Assembly: GCF_900141745.1 (NCBI RefSeq)
Contig: NZ_FSRM01000001.1
Location: forward strand, 2,046,001 to 2,110,000
Length of the DNA: 64,000 bases
Source: Paraburkholderia phenazinium
GTDB taxonomy: Bacteria; Pseudomonadota; Gammaproteobacteria; Burkholderiales; Burkholderiaceae
Reading direction: 5' to 3'
The notes beneath the pieces were generated by a model. The model did no database searches. It was not told the origin of the DNA and saw only the letters and a list, made by a program, of their open reading frames with translations. Numbering within the stretch: position 1 is the stretch's first letter; the number at the start of each line of letters is the position of its first letter. Shown here piece after piece: positions 46,721 through 55,669 of the stretch. Both the position numbers and the translations under genes were made by a program.

Positions 46721-48652
46721 ATGAAGCCCGTGCCGTTGAAGTTGCCACATGCCATCCCGAAGCATCCTGACGCCGCGGTAGCATGCCGTCGTGCGTGGTT
46801 CCCCTGGTTGTTTCAGGTGTGGCGAGCCGTACCGCGCAGCACGCCGGCGATACTGGCCGCGTTGGCGGCAATGGCTCTGGTCACGCTGCCCGTTCACGCC
46901 GCTCCATCGATCGCCCAGTTCGGCGAGCCGCGCTACCCGGCTAATTTCAGCCACTTCGACTACGCCAACCCCGATGCGCCCGCTGACGGCACGCTGAAGT
47001 TCGGCAACTACAACGAGCTGCAGAGCTACGATTCGCTCAATCCGTTCCTGTTGCGCGGGGCGCCCGCTCCGGACATTCGCGAGCTGATGTTCGATACGCT
47101 GATGCAGCGCAGCTGGGACGAAGTGGCATCGGAATATCCGCTGATTGCGGACGACGTCGAAGTACAACCGGACTTTACTTCGGCGACTTTCCATATCAAT
47201 CCCGCGGCGCGCTTTTCCAATGGCGACCGCATCACCGCAGCCGACGTCAAGTATTCATTCGACATACTAACGAGTCCACAAGCTTCGCCGCTGTTCAATT
47301 CCCAGTTTGCGGTGATCAAAAGCGCGACCGTGCTCGACCCGTCGACGATCCGCTTCGATTTCACACGTCCTGAACGGGACGCGCCGTTGATCGCAGGTGA
47401 CCTGCCGGTGTTTTCGCCGAAGTGGGGCATGCGGCCCGATGGCACACACGTGACTTTCGAACAGACCGCCAACGTGCCGCCGATCGCGAGCGGCCCCTAT
47501 CTGATCGAGCGCCGTATCAACGACAAGACGATCATTTACCGGCGCAATCCCGCTTATTGGGCCGCGAATCTGCCGTCGCGGCGCGGCATGTTCCGTTTCG
47601 AACGCGTGACGTTCCAGCTCTTTCTGGACAACTTCGGTCCGCTCGAAGCCTTCAAGGCCGGCAGCATCGACGTCAACGTCGAAGGCAGCGCTACCATCTG
47701 GGCGCGCCGCTATGTGGGAGAGAAGTTTCGCACTGGCGAACTGAAGCAAGGCACGTTTCCCAACGGGCCTGCGTATATGCAAGGCATCCTGATCAATGTG
47801 CGGCGGCCGATGTTTCAGGACGTGAGAGTGCGTCGGGCGCTGACACTCGCGTTTGATTACGAGTGGATGAACCGGATGATGTTCTACGACCAGTACCGGC
47901 GCTCGACCAGCTACTTTGACCCGGATTCGTTCGGCGCCACGGGCATGCCCGGTCCGAAGGAGCTGGCGCTGCTCGAGCCGTATCGCGCCAGTTTGCCTCC
48001 GGCCGTGTTCGGGCCGATGCTGAAGCAGCCGTCGACGCTGCCGCCCAGCTCGCTGCGGGCCAATCTGCGTGAGGCGCGCGACCTGCTGGGCGAGGCCGGC
48101 TGGCACTACCGCGACGGCGCGTTGCGCGACGCCAATGGCACCGCCATGACGATCGAGGTACTCGACGACGAACCCGGCATGGACCGTCTACTGCTGCCCT
48201 ACATGCAGGCGTTGAATACGCTGGGCATCCAGACTCAATGGCGCGAGGTGGATAGCGCCCTGTACCAGCAGCGGCTCGACAGCTTCGACTTTGATATGAC
48301 CACTGGCGGCTATCTGCCAGTCAGCGTTCCTGGCGTCGAATTGCTGCGTCGCTTCAGCAGTGCGGCGGCCGCGGAGGAAGGATCGGAAAACACCGTGGGC
48401 GTGCGCTCCAAGGTCGTCGACGCGCTGATTCAGAGCGCGTTGTCCGCGCAGACGCTCGACGATCTGCAGGCGGCCACCCGCGCGCTCGACCGCGTTTTGA
48501 TCAATTCATATTACGTGGTGCCGGAATTCTATGCGCCGAACGCGCGCATCGCCTACAAGAGGACGTTCGGCTGGCCGGCGCCCTTGCCGAAGTCCTATCG
48601 CGACGTGGATTGGGTGATCGACTACTGGTATGTCAAACCGCATGGCGCCTAG
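46721..48652 (+). CDS. Extracellular solute-binding protein family 5 (YejA-like)
   Basis: A 643-aa exported binding protein. A long N-region of about 30 residues precedes the hydrophobic signal (AILAALAAMALVTLPVHAAPS). The mature part has the SBP_bac_5 layout, with YDSLNPFLLRG, a DVEVQPDFTSATFHINPAARF stretch and VRRALTLAFDYEWMNRMMFY. The size and PDGTLKFGNYNELQSYDSLN-like start match YejA, which binds peptides such as microcin C. No yejB, yejE or yejF follows; the stop overlaps the convergent phosphodiesterase gene by 4 bp. Confidence 0.82.
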   Translation: MKPVPLKLPHAIPKHPDAAVACRRAWFPWLFQVWRAVPRSTPAILAALAAMALVTLPVHAAPSIAQFGEPRYPANFSHFDYANPDAPADGTLKFGNYNELQSYDSLNPFLLRGAPAPDIRELMFDTLMQRSWDEVASEYPLIADDVEVQPDFTSATFHINPAARFSNGDRITAADVKYSFDILTSPQASPLFNSQFAVIKSATVLDPSTIRFDFTRPERDAPLIAGDLPVFSPKWGMRPDGTHVTFEQTANVPPIASGPYLIERRINDKTIIYRRNPAYWAANLPSRRGMFRFERVTFQLFLDNFGPLEAFKAGSIDVNVEGSATIWARRYVGEKFRTGELKQGTFPNGPAYMQGILINVRRPMFQDVRVRRALTLAFDYEWMNRMMFYDQYRRSTSYFDPDSFGATGMPGPKELALLEPYRASLPPAVFGPMLKQPSTLPPSSLRANLREARDLLGEAGWHYRDGALRDANGTAMTIEVLDDEPGMDRLLLPYMQALNTLGIQTQWREVDSALYQQRLDSFDFDMTTGGYLPVSVPGVELLRRFSSAAAAEEGSENTVGVRSKVVDALIQSALSAQTLDDLQAATRALDRVLINSYYVVPEFYAPNARIAYKRTFGWPAPLPKSYRDVDWVIDYWYVKPHGA

Positions 48653-49476
48653 TCGATCAACGCGCCTTCGGGCTCGTAGAACGGATACGGCCCCTCTGAG
48701 CGATCCACATACGCGTGGTGCGTCACCAGTCCCGTGGCCGCGTCGTAGTGGTGCAGGGCAAAGGCGGCTGGCTCCAGCATGAACGCGGACGGCGCATCCT
48801 CACGCAGATCCAGCGCCACCTGGTGCGCAGGCGCCGGCACCGCTGAGGCGATCGTGCCGCCGAAGCGCACGAACATCGGGCGATGCACATGCCCGCAGAT
48901 TACCCGCTCGACATTCGGATAGCGCGCAATCAGCGTCGCCAGCTTCTGCGCCGCCTGCGGCTCGAGCCGGATCTCATCCATATGACCAATGCCGCAATCG
49001 AACGGCGGATGATGCAAGGCGACGATCAGCGGTTTGCCTTGCGCGGCCTCCAGTTGACCGGCGAGCCATTCGAGACGCGCCTCGCACAGATCGCCGCCGC
49101 TTTCGCCGGGCACGATGGAATCGAGCGCCAGCAGGCGCAGCGGGCCGATATCAACCGCGTACTGCACGAAGTCGCCGCCCGCGCTTAACTCGGGACGGTC
49201 GCTGAAGGCGTCGCGCAGGGCTGCACGGTCGTCGTGATTGCCGACCAGCAGGTAGTACGGAATCTCGAGTGGCGCGAGCAGTTTCTTCAGATGTTCGTAT
49301 TGCTCCGGGTCACCCTGGTCGACGAGGTCGCCAGTCATGACGACGACATCGGGACGCGGCTCGAGTGCATTGAGCGCCGCAACGCAACGGGCGAGTGCGG
49401 CGCCGGTATCGACGCGGCGGTAAGCGAGCGCGCCGGGCCGTTTGATATGCAGGTCGCTGATCTGGGCTAGCAACAT
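48649..49476 (-). CDS. GpdQ/CpdA-like metallophosphoesterase
   Basis: A 275-aa cytoplasmic metallophosphoesterase. All metal-binding blocks are present: SDLH (Asp8, His10), TGDLVDQG, VGNHDDR, ALHHPP and CGHVHRPMF. Its length and the LLVGNHDDRAALRDAF segment fit GpdQ-type phosphodiesterases, which hydrolyse glycerophosphodiesters, or the related cAMP phosphodiesterase CpdA. It is 27 bp downstream of a four-gene ABC importer and in the same direction, which favours a catabolic role on an imported phosphodiester over cAMP control. Confidence 0.83.
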   Translation of the reverse strand: MLLAQISDLHIKRPGALAYRRVDTGAALARCVAALNALEPRPDVVVMTGDLVDQGDPEQYEHLKKLLAPLEIPYYLLVGNHDDRAALRDAFSDRPELSAGGDFVQYAVDIGPLRLLALDSIVPGESGGDLCEARLEWLAGQLEAAQGKPLIVALHHPPFDCGIGHMDEIRLEPQAAQKLATLIARYPNVERVICGHVHRPMFVRFGGTIASAVPAPAHQVALDLREDAPSAFMLEPAAFALHHYDAATGLVTHHAYVDRSEGPYPFYEPEGALID

Positions 49477-49503
49477 GGGAATGTCCTCGTAGGTTCGCTT
49501 TGT

Positions 49504-50559
49504 TCAAGATAGCGCAATCAGCGCTTCCGGGGCGATCGAAATGCCGACCGGCGTGCCGCGCGCGAGTTCGACACGGCCAGCCACGTCGACGATCAGGGCA
49601 TCGGGCGCCGCGCCGCCAATCGTCAGACGGGTGCGCTCGCCGAGAAAGGCCGCGCTTTCGACGGTGCCGCGCAGATGCGCGCTGGCCGGATCGGCCAGGT
49701 AGGCGTCTTCGGGCCGGAAAAACAGCTCGTTCTCTCCGGCTGCCGCCGAGCCAGGTGTGCTGCGCAATGGCAGCGGCACCGCCCCGCCTGTGGTGCTCAG
49801 CACGCCTTCACGCCGCTCGCCGGCGAGGCGGTTGATCGTGCCGACGAACTGCGCCACCGCGCGATTCGCCGGACGGTAGTAGATGTCGCGCGGCGTGCCG
49901 ATCTGCTCGATGCGGCCGGCGCTCATCACGACGATCCGGTCGCCCAGTTCCATCGCTTCGGCCTGATCGTGGGTCACATACACGGTGGTGATGCCGAGTT
50001 CGCGCAGCAGCGTATTCATCTCGCCGCGCAAGGCGTCGCGCAGGCGGGCGTCGAGCGCAGTGAGCGGCTCGTCGAGCAGCAGCACGCGCGGCTGCATCGC
50101 CAGCGCCCGGGCGAGCGCGACGCGCTGACGCTGGCCGCCGGAGAGCTGATCGATCGGTTTGTCGGCGTGGGCGGTGAGCCGCATCATCGCGAGCAGTTCA
50201 TCCACGCGTTGACGCGCGATGTCTGCTGCCACGCGTTTGATCTTCAGCCCATAGCCGATGTTGCCGCGCACGGTGAGGTTCGGAAACAGCGCGTAGCTCT
50301 GGAACACCATGCCGACCTGGCGCTTCTCGATCGGCAGCGCGGTGACGTCTTCGTCGCCAAAGGCAATCTGGCCACCGGCGTCAGGCGTCTCCAGACCGGC
50401 GATCATGCGCAACGTCGTGGTCTTGCCGCAACCGGACGGCCCGAGCAGCACGAGGGTTTCGCCGGCGCCGATCTGCAGGTCGAGCGGTTCGAGCACACGC
50501 GTGCCGCGAAACGTCTTGGCACATTGCGTCAGCGTGATGGGAACGGGAGCGAGTTTCAT
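49504..50559 (-). CDS. PotA/FbpC/PhnT-type ABC transporter ATP-binding protein
   Basis: A 351-aa ABC ATPase with Walker A GPSGCGKT at about residues 38-45, signature LSGGQRQRVALARAL, Walker B VLLLDEPLTALDARL and an H-loop VTHDQAEA. The C-terminal 100 residues form a TOBE domain (ENELFFRPEDAYL). This architecture is shared by importers of polyamines, iron(III), thiamine and 2-aminoethylphosphonate. It overlaps the permease gene by 4 bp. Confidence 0.85.
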   Translation of the reverse strand: MKLAPVPITLTQCAKTFRGTRVLEPLDLQIGAGETLVLLGPSGCGKTTTLRMIAGLETPDAGGQIAFGDEDVTALPIEKRQVGMVFQSYALFPNLTVRGNIGYGLKIKRVAADIARQRVDELLAMMRLTAHADKPIDQLSGGQRQRVALARALAMQPRVLLLDEPLTALDARLRDALRGEMNTLLRELGITTVYVTHDQAEAMELGDRIVVMSAGRIEQIGTPRDIYYRPANRAVAQFVGTINRLAGERREGVLSTTGGAVPLPLRSTPGSAAAGENELFFRPEDAYLADPASAHLRGTVESAAFLGERTRLTIGGAAPDALIVDVAGRVELARGTPVGISIAPEALIALS

Positions 50560-51491
50560 GGCGTGTCGATGGTGCGGGTTGAACGTGGCGAAGCTGCCTT
50601 AAGGCGTTTCGGCTTGCTGCTGCGCTGGCCAGTGGCGTCGACGCCGAGCCATTGCATGGCGACCAGCAGCGGCATCGTCATGATGAAGAACAGGATCGTG
50701 TAGGCGCTGCCGATCTCGATGCGCAGCGACGCGTAGGTATCGGCGAGGCCCACTGGCAGTGTCTTCGTGTCAGGGGTGTGCAGCATCCACGTGAGGTTGA
50801 ATTCGCCGATCGAGAGCGTCACCACCGCCAGCGCACCGGCGACGATGCCCGGCCGTACGTTCGGCAATACGATGGTCAGAAAGCGCTGCGTAAAACTCGC
50901 GCCGAGGCTCGCGGCGCCTTCCTCGAGTGTCCGCAGATCGGCGCTCGCAGCGACGGCGGCAACCGCGCGCACCATGAACGGCAGCGTGAACACGACGTGA
51001 CCGACGACGATGAACCAGACGCTCATGCGGAACACCGTGATGCCGCCGTACACCACCAGCAGTGCGAGTGCGGACGCGAGACCGGGCAGAGCGATGGGCA
51101 GCACCAGAAACTCTTCGATGATGCGCGAGAGCCGCGTCTTGCTGCGTGCCAGCACGTAGCCCGCCGGCACGCCGGTGAGCAGCGTGATGACGAGCGTCGC
51201 CGCCGCGACTTCGAGCGACAGAAACACCGATGCGTGATACTGCGTCCACACTTCGATCAGCCAGCGCAGTGTTAGGCCGCTCGACACACCCTTGAAGTAA
51301 TTGACGGTGAGGCCGGCCATGATCGACATCACGACCGGCACGATCAGAAACGCGCACAGCAGCAGCGTTACGAGCCACTGGCCGGCTGAGAGCAGCGTGC
51401 GCGACGACAGGCGCGGCTGCGTGCGGCGCCGGGTCGACGGCGCAGACGGTGGCGCGGATGGTGGTCTGGCGGTGTCGGTTACGGAGTTCAT
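50556..51491 (-). CDS. ABC transporter permease (PhnV/PotC-type)
   Basis: A 311-aa inner-membrane permease with a Pro/Ser-rich N-terminal tail of about 35 residues and six hydrophobic segments. LPIALPGLASALALL and the EAA loop LEEGAASLGASFTQRFLTIVLPNVRPG are characteristic of the binding-protein-dependent family of the spermidine/iron/phosphonate type. It is separated by 89 bp from the second permease gene. Confidence 0.83.
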   Translation of the reverse strand: MNSVTDTARPPSAPPSAPSTRRRTQPRLSSRTLLSAGQWLVTLLLCAFLIVPVVMSIMAGLTVNYFKGVSSGLTLRWLIEVWTQYHASVFLSLEVAAATLVITLLTGVPAGYVLARSKTRLSRIIEEFLVLPIALPGLASALALLVVYGGITVFRMSVWFIVVGHVVFTLPFMVRAVAAVAASADLRTLEEGAASLGASFTQRFLTIVLPNVRPGIVAGALAVVTLSIGEFNLTWMLHTPDTKTLPVGLADTYASLRIEIGSAYTILFFIMTMPLLVAMQWLGVDATGQRSSKPKRLKAASPRSTRTIDTP

Positions 51492-51580
51492 CGGTGTATC
51501 TTCATACAGATTGATAGCAGAGCTAAGGGGTACTTGTTCAATGCGGCTTGCGGGTACACATCGTCACGTAGGCACCTGCG

Positions 51581-52405
51581 CTATGCACTCGCTGCGACAG
51601 CCGAGCCGGTAGCGCTACGTGCCAACGCCAGCACGAGCCACGTCACGAGGCCAAGCACAATCGACAGCCCTGCGGCCGTTACCATGTTCGCGTTCAGCGT
51701 GAACTCGGTGTAGATGGTCATCGGCAGGACGTCGATATCGGTGGCGAGCGTAAAGGCCGTGCCGAACGCGCCCATCGCGGTGGCGAAGCACACCGCGCCT
51801 GCCGCGATCAGTCCCGGCGAGAGGGCGGGCAGCACGATGTCGCGCATGATCTGCCACGGCGACGCGCCAAGCGAACGTGCCGCTTCTTCGAGCGAGGCAT
51901 CGAGCTTGGTCGCCGACGCCATCACCGTCACGATCACGCGCGGAATCGAGAAGTACAGGTAGCCGAGAAAGAGGCCGCTCATCGAATACGCGAAAACCCA
52001 GCGGTCGCCAGTCAGCTTCAGCGACAGCGCGCCGATCAACCCCTGACGTCCCGCCAGCATGATCACCATGAAGCCGACCACTACACCAGGGAACGCCAGC
52101 GGAAAGTTCAGTAGTGCGAGCAGTGTGCGTTTGCCTGGGAATTCGCGCCGCGCCAGCAACAGGCCCGAGATCACGGACAGCACCAACGTCGCCGCTGTGA
52201 CCGCCGCCGAGAGCAGCACGGTCGCGCCGAGGCTCGTCATGTAGCGCGCGTTGGTCAGCATCGCGCGGTACGTATCGAAGGCGTGGCCGTTGCCGCTCAG
52301 CTGCGCGAGCGCGCCCATCGGCAGCAGCCAGAACGCAATGAAAACTGCGAGCGCCGGCGCGATCAACGCAATGCGCCAGCGCAGCGGAAACGTGACGTCG
52401 TTCAA
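51581..52405 (-). CDS. ABC transporter permease (PhnU/PotB-type), TTG start
   Basis: A 274-aa permease with six hydrophobic segments and an EAA loop LEEAARSLGASPWQIMRDIVLPALSPG. No ATG or GTG fits its N-terminus. A TTG at 52405 overlaps the binding-protein stop as TTGA and gives NDVTFPLRWRIALIAPALA, a normal permease N-terminus. This points to coupled translation from a rare start codon. The frame is open upstream to 52570 only through the binding-protein gene. Confidence 0.8.
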   Translation of the reverse strand: MNDVTFPLRWRIALIAPALAVFIAFWLLPMGALAQLSGNGHAFDTYRAMLTNARYMTSLGATVLLSAAVTAATLVLSVISGLLLARREFPGKRTLLALLNFPLAFPGVVVGFMVIMLAGRQGLIGALSLKLTGDRWVFAYSMSGLFLGYLYFSIPRVIVTVMASATKLDASLEEAARSLGASPWQIMRDIVLPALSPGLIAAGAVCFATAMGAFGTAFTLATDIDVLPMTIYTEFTLNANMVTAAGLSIVLGLVTWLVLALARSATGSAVAASA

Positions 52406-53487
52406 TGCATCACCTGAAGATACTGTTCGCCGAAGCTTTGCTGCTTCTCCGCCATCTTGCCGAAATCGACCGCTTTGGCGCGGGCGTATTCGCTTGACGG
52501 CAGGAATTTGGCGGCAGCTTCCGGGCTCATCGCATTGGCGCGTACCGGACGCAGGTAGGCATTGGCCCACAGCTTCTGGCCTTCGTCGGAGAGCACGAAA
52601 TCCAGCACCTTCTTGCCGTTGGCTTCATGCGGCGCGCCTTTCACGAGGCTCATCACATACGGCACCGAGATCGTGCCTTCCTTCGGAATCACGAATTCGA
52701 CATTGGCCTGATCCTTGTATTTCGCACGGTAGGCGTCGAAGTCGTAATCGAGCAGGATCGGAATTTCGCCGGAGAGCACACGCGCATAGGCGGTCTGCTT
52801 CGGCACGATCGGCGCGTTGGCCTTGAGCTTGCGGAACCAGTCCAGACCCGGCTGGAAGTTGTCGAAGCTGCCGCCGAGCGCCTGGTTCACGGCCACCGCG
52901 CCGGCATAGCCCACGAACGCACTCGACGGATCGAGGTAGCCGATCATGCCTTTGTACTCGGGCTTGAGCAGGTCGGCCCACGAACGCGGCACCGGCTTGC
53001 CTTCGAGCGCATCCTTGTTGACGAAAAAGCCTAGCGTGCCCGAGTGGATCGCGAACCAGTAGCCTTGCGGATCCTTCATGTTGGCGGGGATGTCGTCCCA
53101 GTGAGCCGGCTTGTATGGCTGGATCACGCCTTTGTCTTTTGCCTGGAAGGCTGACGATACGCCGAGGTAGACGACGTCCGCCACCGGGCTCTTTTCTTCG
53201 GCCATCAACTGGGCGATGGACTGGCCGGAGTTCTTGTTGTCGAACGGCACGCGAATGCCCGTCCTGGCCTGGATCGCCTTGATCTGGCTCGCCCAGTCGG
53301 CCCATTCGGGCGGGCAGTTGTAGCAGATCGCGGTTTCGTCGGCATAGGCCGCGGCGGGTGCGGCGAGGATAGTCGCGGCCGAGGCGAACAGGGCAGAGGC
53401 GGTTAGCACGGCGGTGGCGGTGGTGCGCGTCAGCTTGCCGGTCAACTGACGCAGGACGGCACCAAAACAGGAGGAACGGCGAGTCAC
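52402..53487 (-). CDS. ABC transporter substrate-binding protein (PotD/FbpA/2-AEP-type), GTG start
   Basis: A 361-aa exported binding protein (SBP family 1/8). The start is GTG at 53487 with AAGGAG seven bases upstream. The signal peptide is long (about 49 residues, ending APAAAYADE). The mature part has ICYNCPPEWADW with two closely spaced Cys, DVVYLGVSSAFQAKDKGVIQPY, and KPEYKGMIGYLDPSSAFVGY, typical of the iron/phosphonate binding group. Together with the phosphodiesterase two to four genes on, a phosphoester ligand is plausible. Confidence 0.82.
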   Translation of the reverse strand: MTRRSSCFGAVLRQLTGKLTRTTATAVLTASALFASAATILAAPAAAYADETAICYNCPPEWADWASQIKAIQARTGIRVPFDNKNSGQSIAQLMAEEKSPVADVVYLGVSSAFQAKDKGVIQPYKPAHWDDIPANMKDPQGYWFAIHSGTLGFFVNKDALEGKPVPRSWADLLKPEYKGMIGYLDPSSAFVGYAGAVAVNQALGGSFDNFQPGLDWFRKLKANAPIVPKQTAYARVLSGEIPILLDYDFDAYRAKYKDQANVEFVIPKEGTISVPYVMSLVKGAPHEANGKKVLDFVLSDEGQKLWANAYLRPVRANAMSPEAAAKFLPSSEYARAKAVDFGKMAEKQQSFGEQYLQVMH

Positions 53488-53615
53488 AGCGGGTCTCCTT
53501 GGAAGGAAGGTAGCGAGAAGTGTGTTAAATCGTGCTTCAGCAGCGGGGCCTGCGAGGCGCCTGCGCTGCGTGTTGTTTCTATGCGCAGTGCTGGTAAATC
53601 AATGATGCGGGTGCG

Positions 53616-54665
53616 TTACGCCAGCGGTTGTATCGAGCGCGCGCGCGAGGTTTCGCTGGTGTTCGAGATCGCGGCGATCGTGGCGCCTTCGCGCAACGTG
53701 TGGGGCAGCGTGAGCGATATGGACGTGTCGCTGTAGGTGCCGTCGATGCGTGCCATCAGCCGTCGCCAGGCGGAGCAGCCGATTTCACGGTTCGGCGCGC
53801 AGATGGTGGCGAGCGGCGGCTGCAGCAACTCGCCCATGGAAAGCCCGTCGAAACCGAGGATCGACATGTCGTGCGGGATCTGCAGGCGCGCGCGGCGCAG
53901 ACCGCGGATGACGACCATCGCCAGCAGGTCGTTGCTGCAGAAGAGGGCGGTCGGACGGTTCGGACCGCTGGTCAGATGGGCCAGCACGGAAGGAGCGAGC
54001 TCTTCTGCGTTGAAATCGATTTCAAGCGCCGGGGCCGGCGTCAGCCCGGCCTGCTGCATGGCTTGCGCGTAGCCCAGGTGGCGCAGGCGCGCACGATCCG
54101 AGGCGGCGAGCGTGCCTGCCAGCATGAGGATGCGGCGATGGCCGTGGGCGATCAGCATGCGCACGCCGTCGTAGGCGGCGAGCCGGTTGTCGACCGACAC
54201 CGAAGGACGGCGTACCGTATCGTTGTGCATCAGCACGTAGAGGAGGCCGGCGCGATCGAGGTCGTCGAGCAGCGGGTGGGTATCGGCGTCCGCGACGGTC
54301 AGCGCCAAGCCTTCGACGCGGTGTTCGCGCAGCGTCTCGATGGCGTGGCGCTCGCGCTCGGCGTCGTACTGGGTGGTCATCAGCATCAGCCGGTAACCCT
54401 GAGCGCTGGCCAGGTCGTCAATGCCCTGCAGGCACTCCGCGAACACCGGATTAGCGATCGTGGGGAGGATGACGCCGATCAGGCGGGTGCGCTCGCCGCG
54501 CAGCTGGCGGCCTAGCGGGCTGGGGCGAAAATTGAGCGCGTCGATCGACTGGCGCACCTTGTCGAGCGTGACGGGATTCACGGTGTGCGGCGCGTTGATG
54601 GCGCGCGAAACCGTGGCAATCGAGAAGCCTGCGTGTGCCGCGACATCCTTGATGGTAGGGGTCAT
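53616..54665 (-). CDS. LacI-family transcriptional regulator
   Basis: A 349-aa regulator. The helix-turn-helix is at residues 3-25 (TIKDVAAHAGFSIATVSRAI) with the hinge helix SPLGRQLRGERT near 52-63, then a periplasmic-binding-like ligand domain. The start is the ATG at 54665. It is 128 bp upstream of, and in the same direction as, the ABC-phosphodiesterase operon, so it most likely controls that operon in response to its substrate. A LacI-type operator lies just upstream of its own start. Confidence 0.9.
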   Translation of the reverse strand: MTPTIKDVAAHAGFSIATVSRAINAPHTVNPVTLDKVRQSIDALNFRPSPLGRQLRGERTRLIGVILPTIANPVFAECLQGIDDLASAQGYRLMLMTTQYDAERERHAIETLREHRVEGLALTVADADTHPLLDDLDRAGLLYVLMHNDTVRRPSVSVDNRLAAYDGVRMLIAHGHRRILMLAGTLAASDRARLRHLGYAQAMQQAGLTPAPALEIDFNAEELAPSVLAHLTSGPNRPTALFCSNDLLAMVVIRGLRRARLQIPHDMSILGFDGLSMGELLQPPLATICAPNREIGCSAWRRLMARIDGTYSDTSISLTLPHTLREGATIAAISNTSETSRARSIQPLA

Positions 54666-54687
54666 CGCTATGGTTTTGGCTCGGGTT

Positions 54688-54699
54688 GTAAACGTTTTC
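54688..54699. promoter_or_regulatory. LacI-family operator-like site
   Basis: GTAAACGTTTTC contains the CG-centred palindrome AAACGTTT at 54690-54697, the usual core of LacI/PurR-family operators. It lies 23-34 bp upstream of the regulator start, consistent with autoregulation. A matching site in front of the binding-protein gene (53488-53615) was not found. Confidence 0.5.
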
Positions 54700-54806
54700 G
54701 TCGAGCGGATTATCGGCAAGCATTGTGACTCGCCGATGACTCGGGAGGCATGGGAAGGCGCGGGTTTGGTGCGGCGGCGACCCAATGGTAGAATCGCGTC
54801 CGCCCT

Positions 54807-55172
54807 GCCGGGGTGATGAAATTGGTAAACATAGCGGACTTAAATTATTGAGTGCCCGACCGGAAACGGCCGGTGCAGAACCCCTCAAATTCGGTGAACC
54901 CCCTGGTTTTGCGCTGCGCGCGCAACCGAGGCAACGCCGAGCCAAGCCCGCCGTCGCATGAGTGCGAGGGTGCGGAAGGTGTAGAGACTAGACGGGGGGC
55001 GCCTTAGGCGGCGAGGGCTGGCGGTTTTGCCGCACAGTTCAGCCGCGATGGTGAAGGCATAGTCCAGCGCACGAACGAGGATGCCGCCCGGTATCGTCGG
55101 CGTCGAAAGACGTGGTGTGACGAAAATCCGCCGCTTAACAGCTTGCCGGTTCGAGTCCGGTCCCCGGCACCA
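54807..55172 (+). tRNA. tRNA-Leu(UAA), interrupted by a group I intron
   Basis: The 5' exon (54807-54841) begins GCCGGGG and ends in the anticodon loop at CTT. The 3' exon (55123-55172) begins AAAATCCGCCGC and ends CCCCGGCACCA. Spliced, they give an 85-nt class II tRNA: acceptor GCCGGGG/CCCCGGC, anticodon stem GCGGA/TCCGC with loop CTTAAAA (anticodon UAA), a short variable arm, T-arm CCGG-TTCGAGT-CCGG and an encoded CCA. The interruption falls between U34 and A35, the same place as in cyanobacterial tRNA-Leu. Confidence 0.95.
54842..55122 (+). ncRNA. Group I intron (IC3-like) in tRNA-Leu(UAA)
   Basis: This 281-nt insert begins AAATTATTGAGTGCCC and ends GACG, with U before the 5' splice site and G at the 3' end as required. 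GAGT in the first 15 bases can pair with exon ACUU to form P1 with the U-G wobble. Conserved core blocks are present: GCCGAGCCAAGCCCG (54936-54950) and GGAAGGTGTAGAGACTAGACGG-type P7/S sequence at 54974-54995. There is no reading frame for an endonuclease. It should self-splice using a guanosine cofactor. Confidence 0.92.
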
Positions 55173-55669
55173 AAGAAGTTTTTGACTGGCGCGCTCTGCG
55201 TCAGTGGCTTCCGTACAGCCGCCGAACACCGCTAATTCCATTCTGTGCCCGGCAACCGTGGTTAGCCGAATACCTGCAGGTGCTCGGCAAGTATCGCGCT
55301 ACCTGTTCCGATCAGCGCTACGCCTCCCGCCATCTCCGCTCGCCTGCCATGCCACATGGCCAAGAAAACGGCCGATCAAGGACGTCAATGGCGAAAGGCT
55401 TGCGTAATGTCTGGCGCTACTTCTACCCACCTCACCTCGTGCGGCAGCGAAGCGAAGATATCCGAGCAATACAGTACTGCGAAATATGGTGGGAATAGCG
55501 CCGGTGGCCGCTCCGTTTACCACGAGGCCCAGAAAGGAATCTGGGCCAAGGTGGACAACGCTGGGTCGTCCGGTCAAGGAAGGCTAACACCTCACCTCAT
55601 CATTGCGAGGCGGTTCGGCACTTGCGTGTCCGTTGGGAATTTACCGTGGTCGAGCGCAGGAGAGGGTGA
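55173..55669. other. 497-nt stretch downstream of the tRNA without a recognised gene
   Basis: All frames were read. Short open frames lack ribosome sites and recognisable domains. No copy of the tRNA 3' end was seen in the window that would mark an integrated element. It must contain the promoter of the MarR gene at 55670. Confidence 0.4.

Noticed and set aside
55123..55669. Integrated element next to the tRNA-Leu gene
   Set aside because: tRNA 3' ends are common integration sites, but no integrase was recognised downstream and no repeat of the tRNA end was found before the window end.
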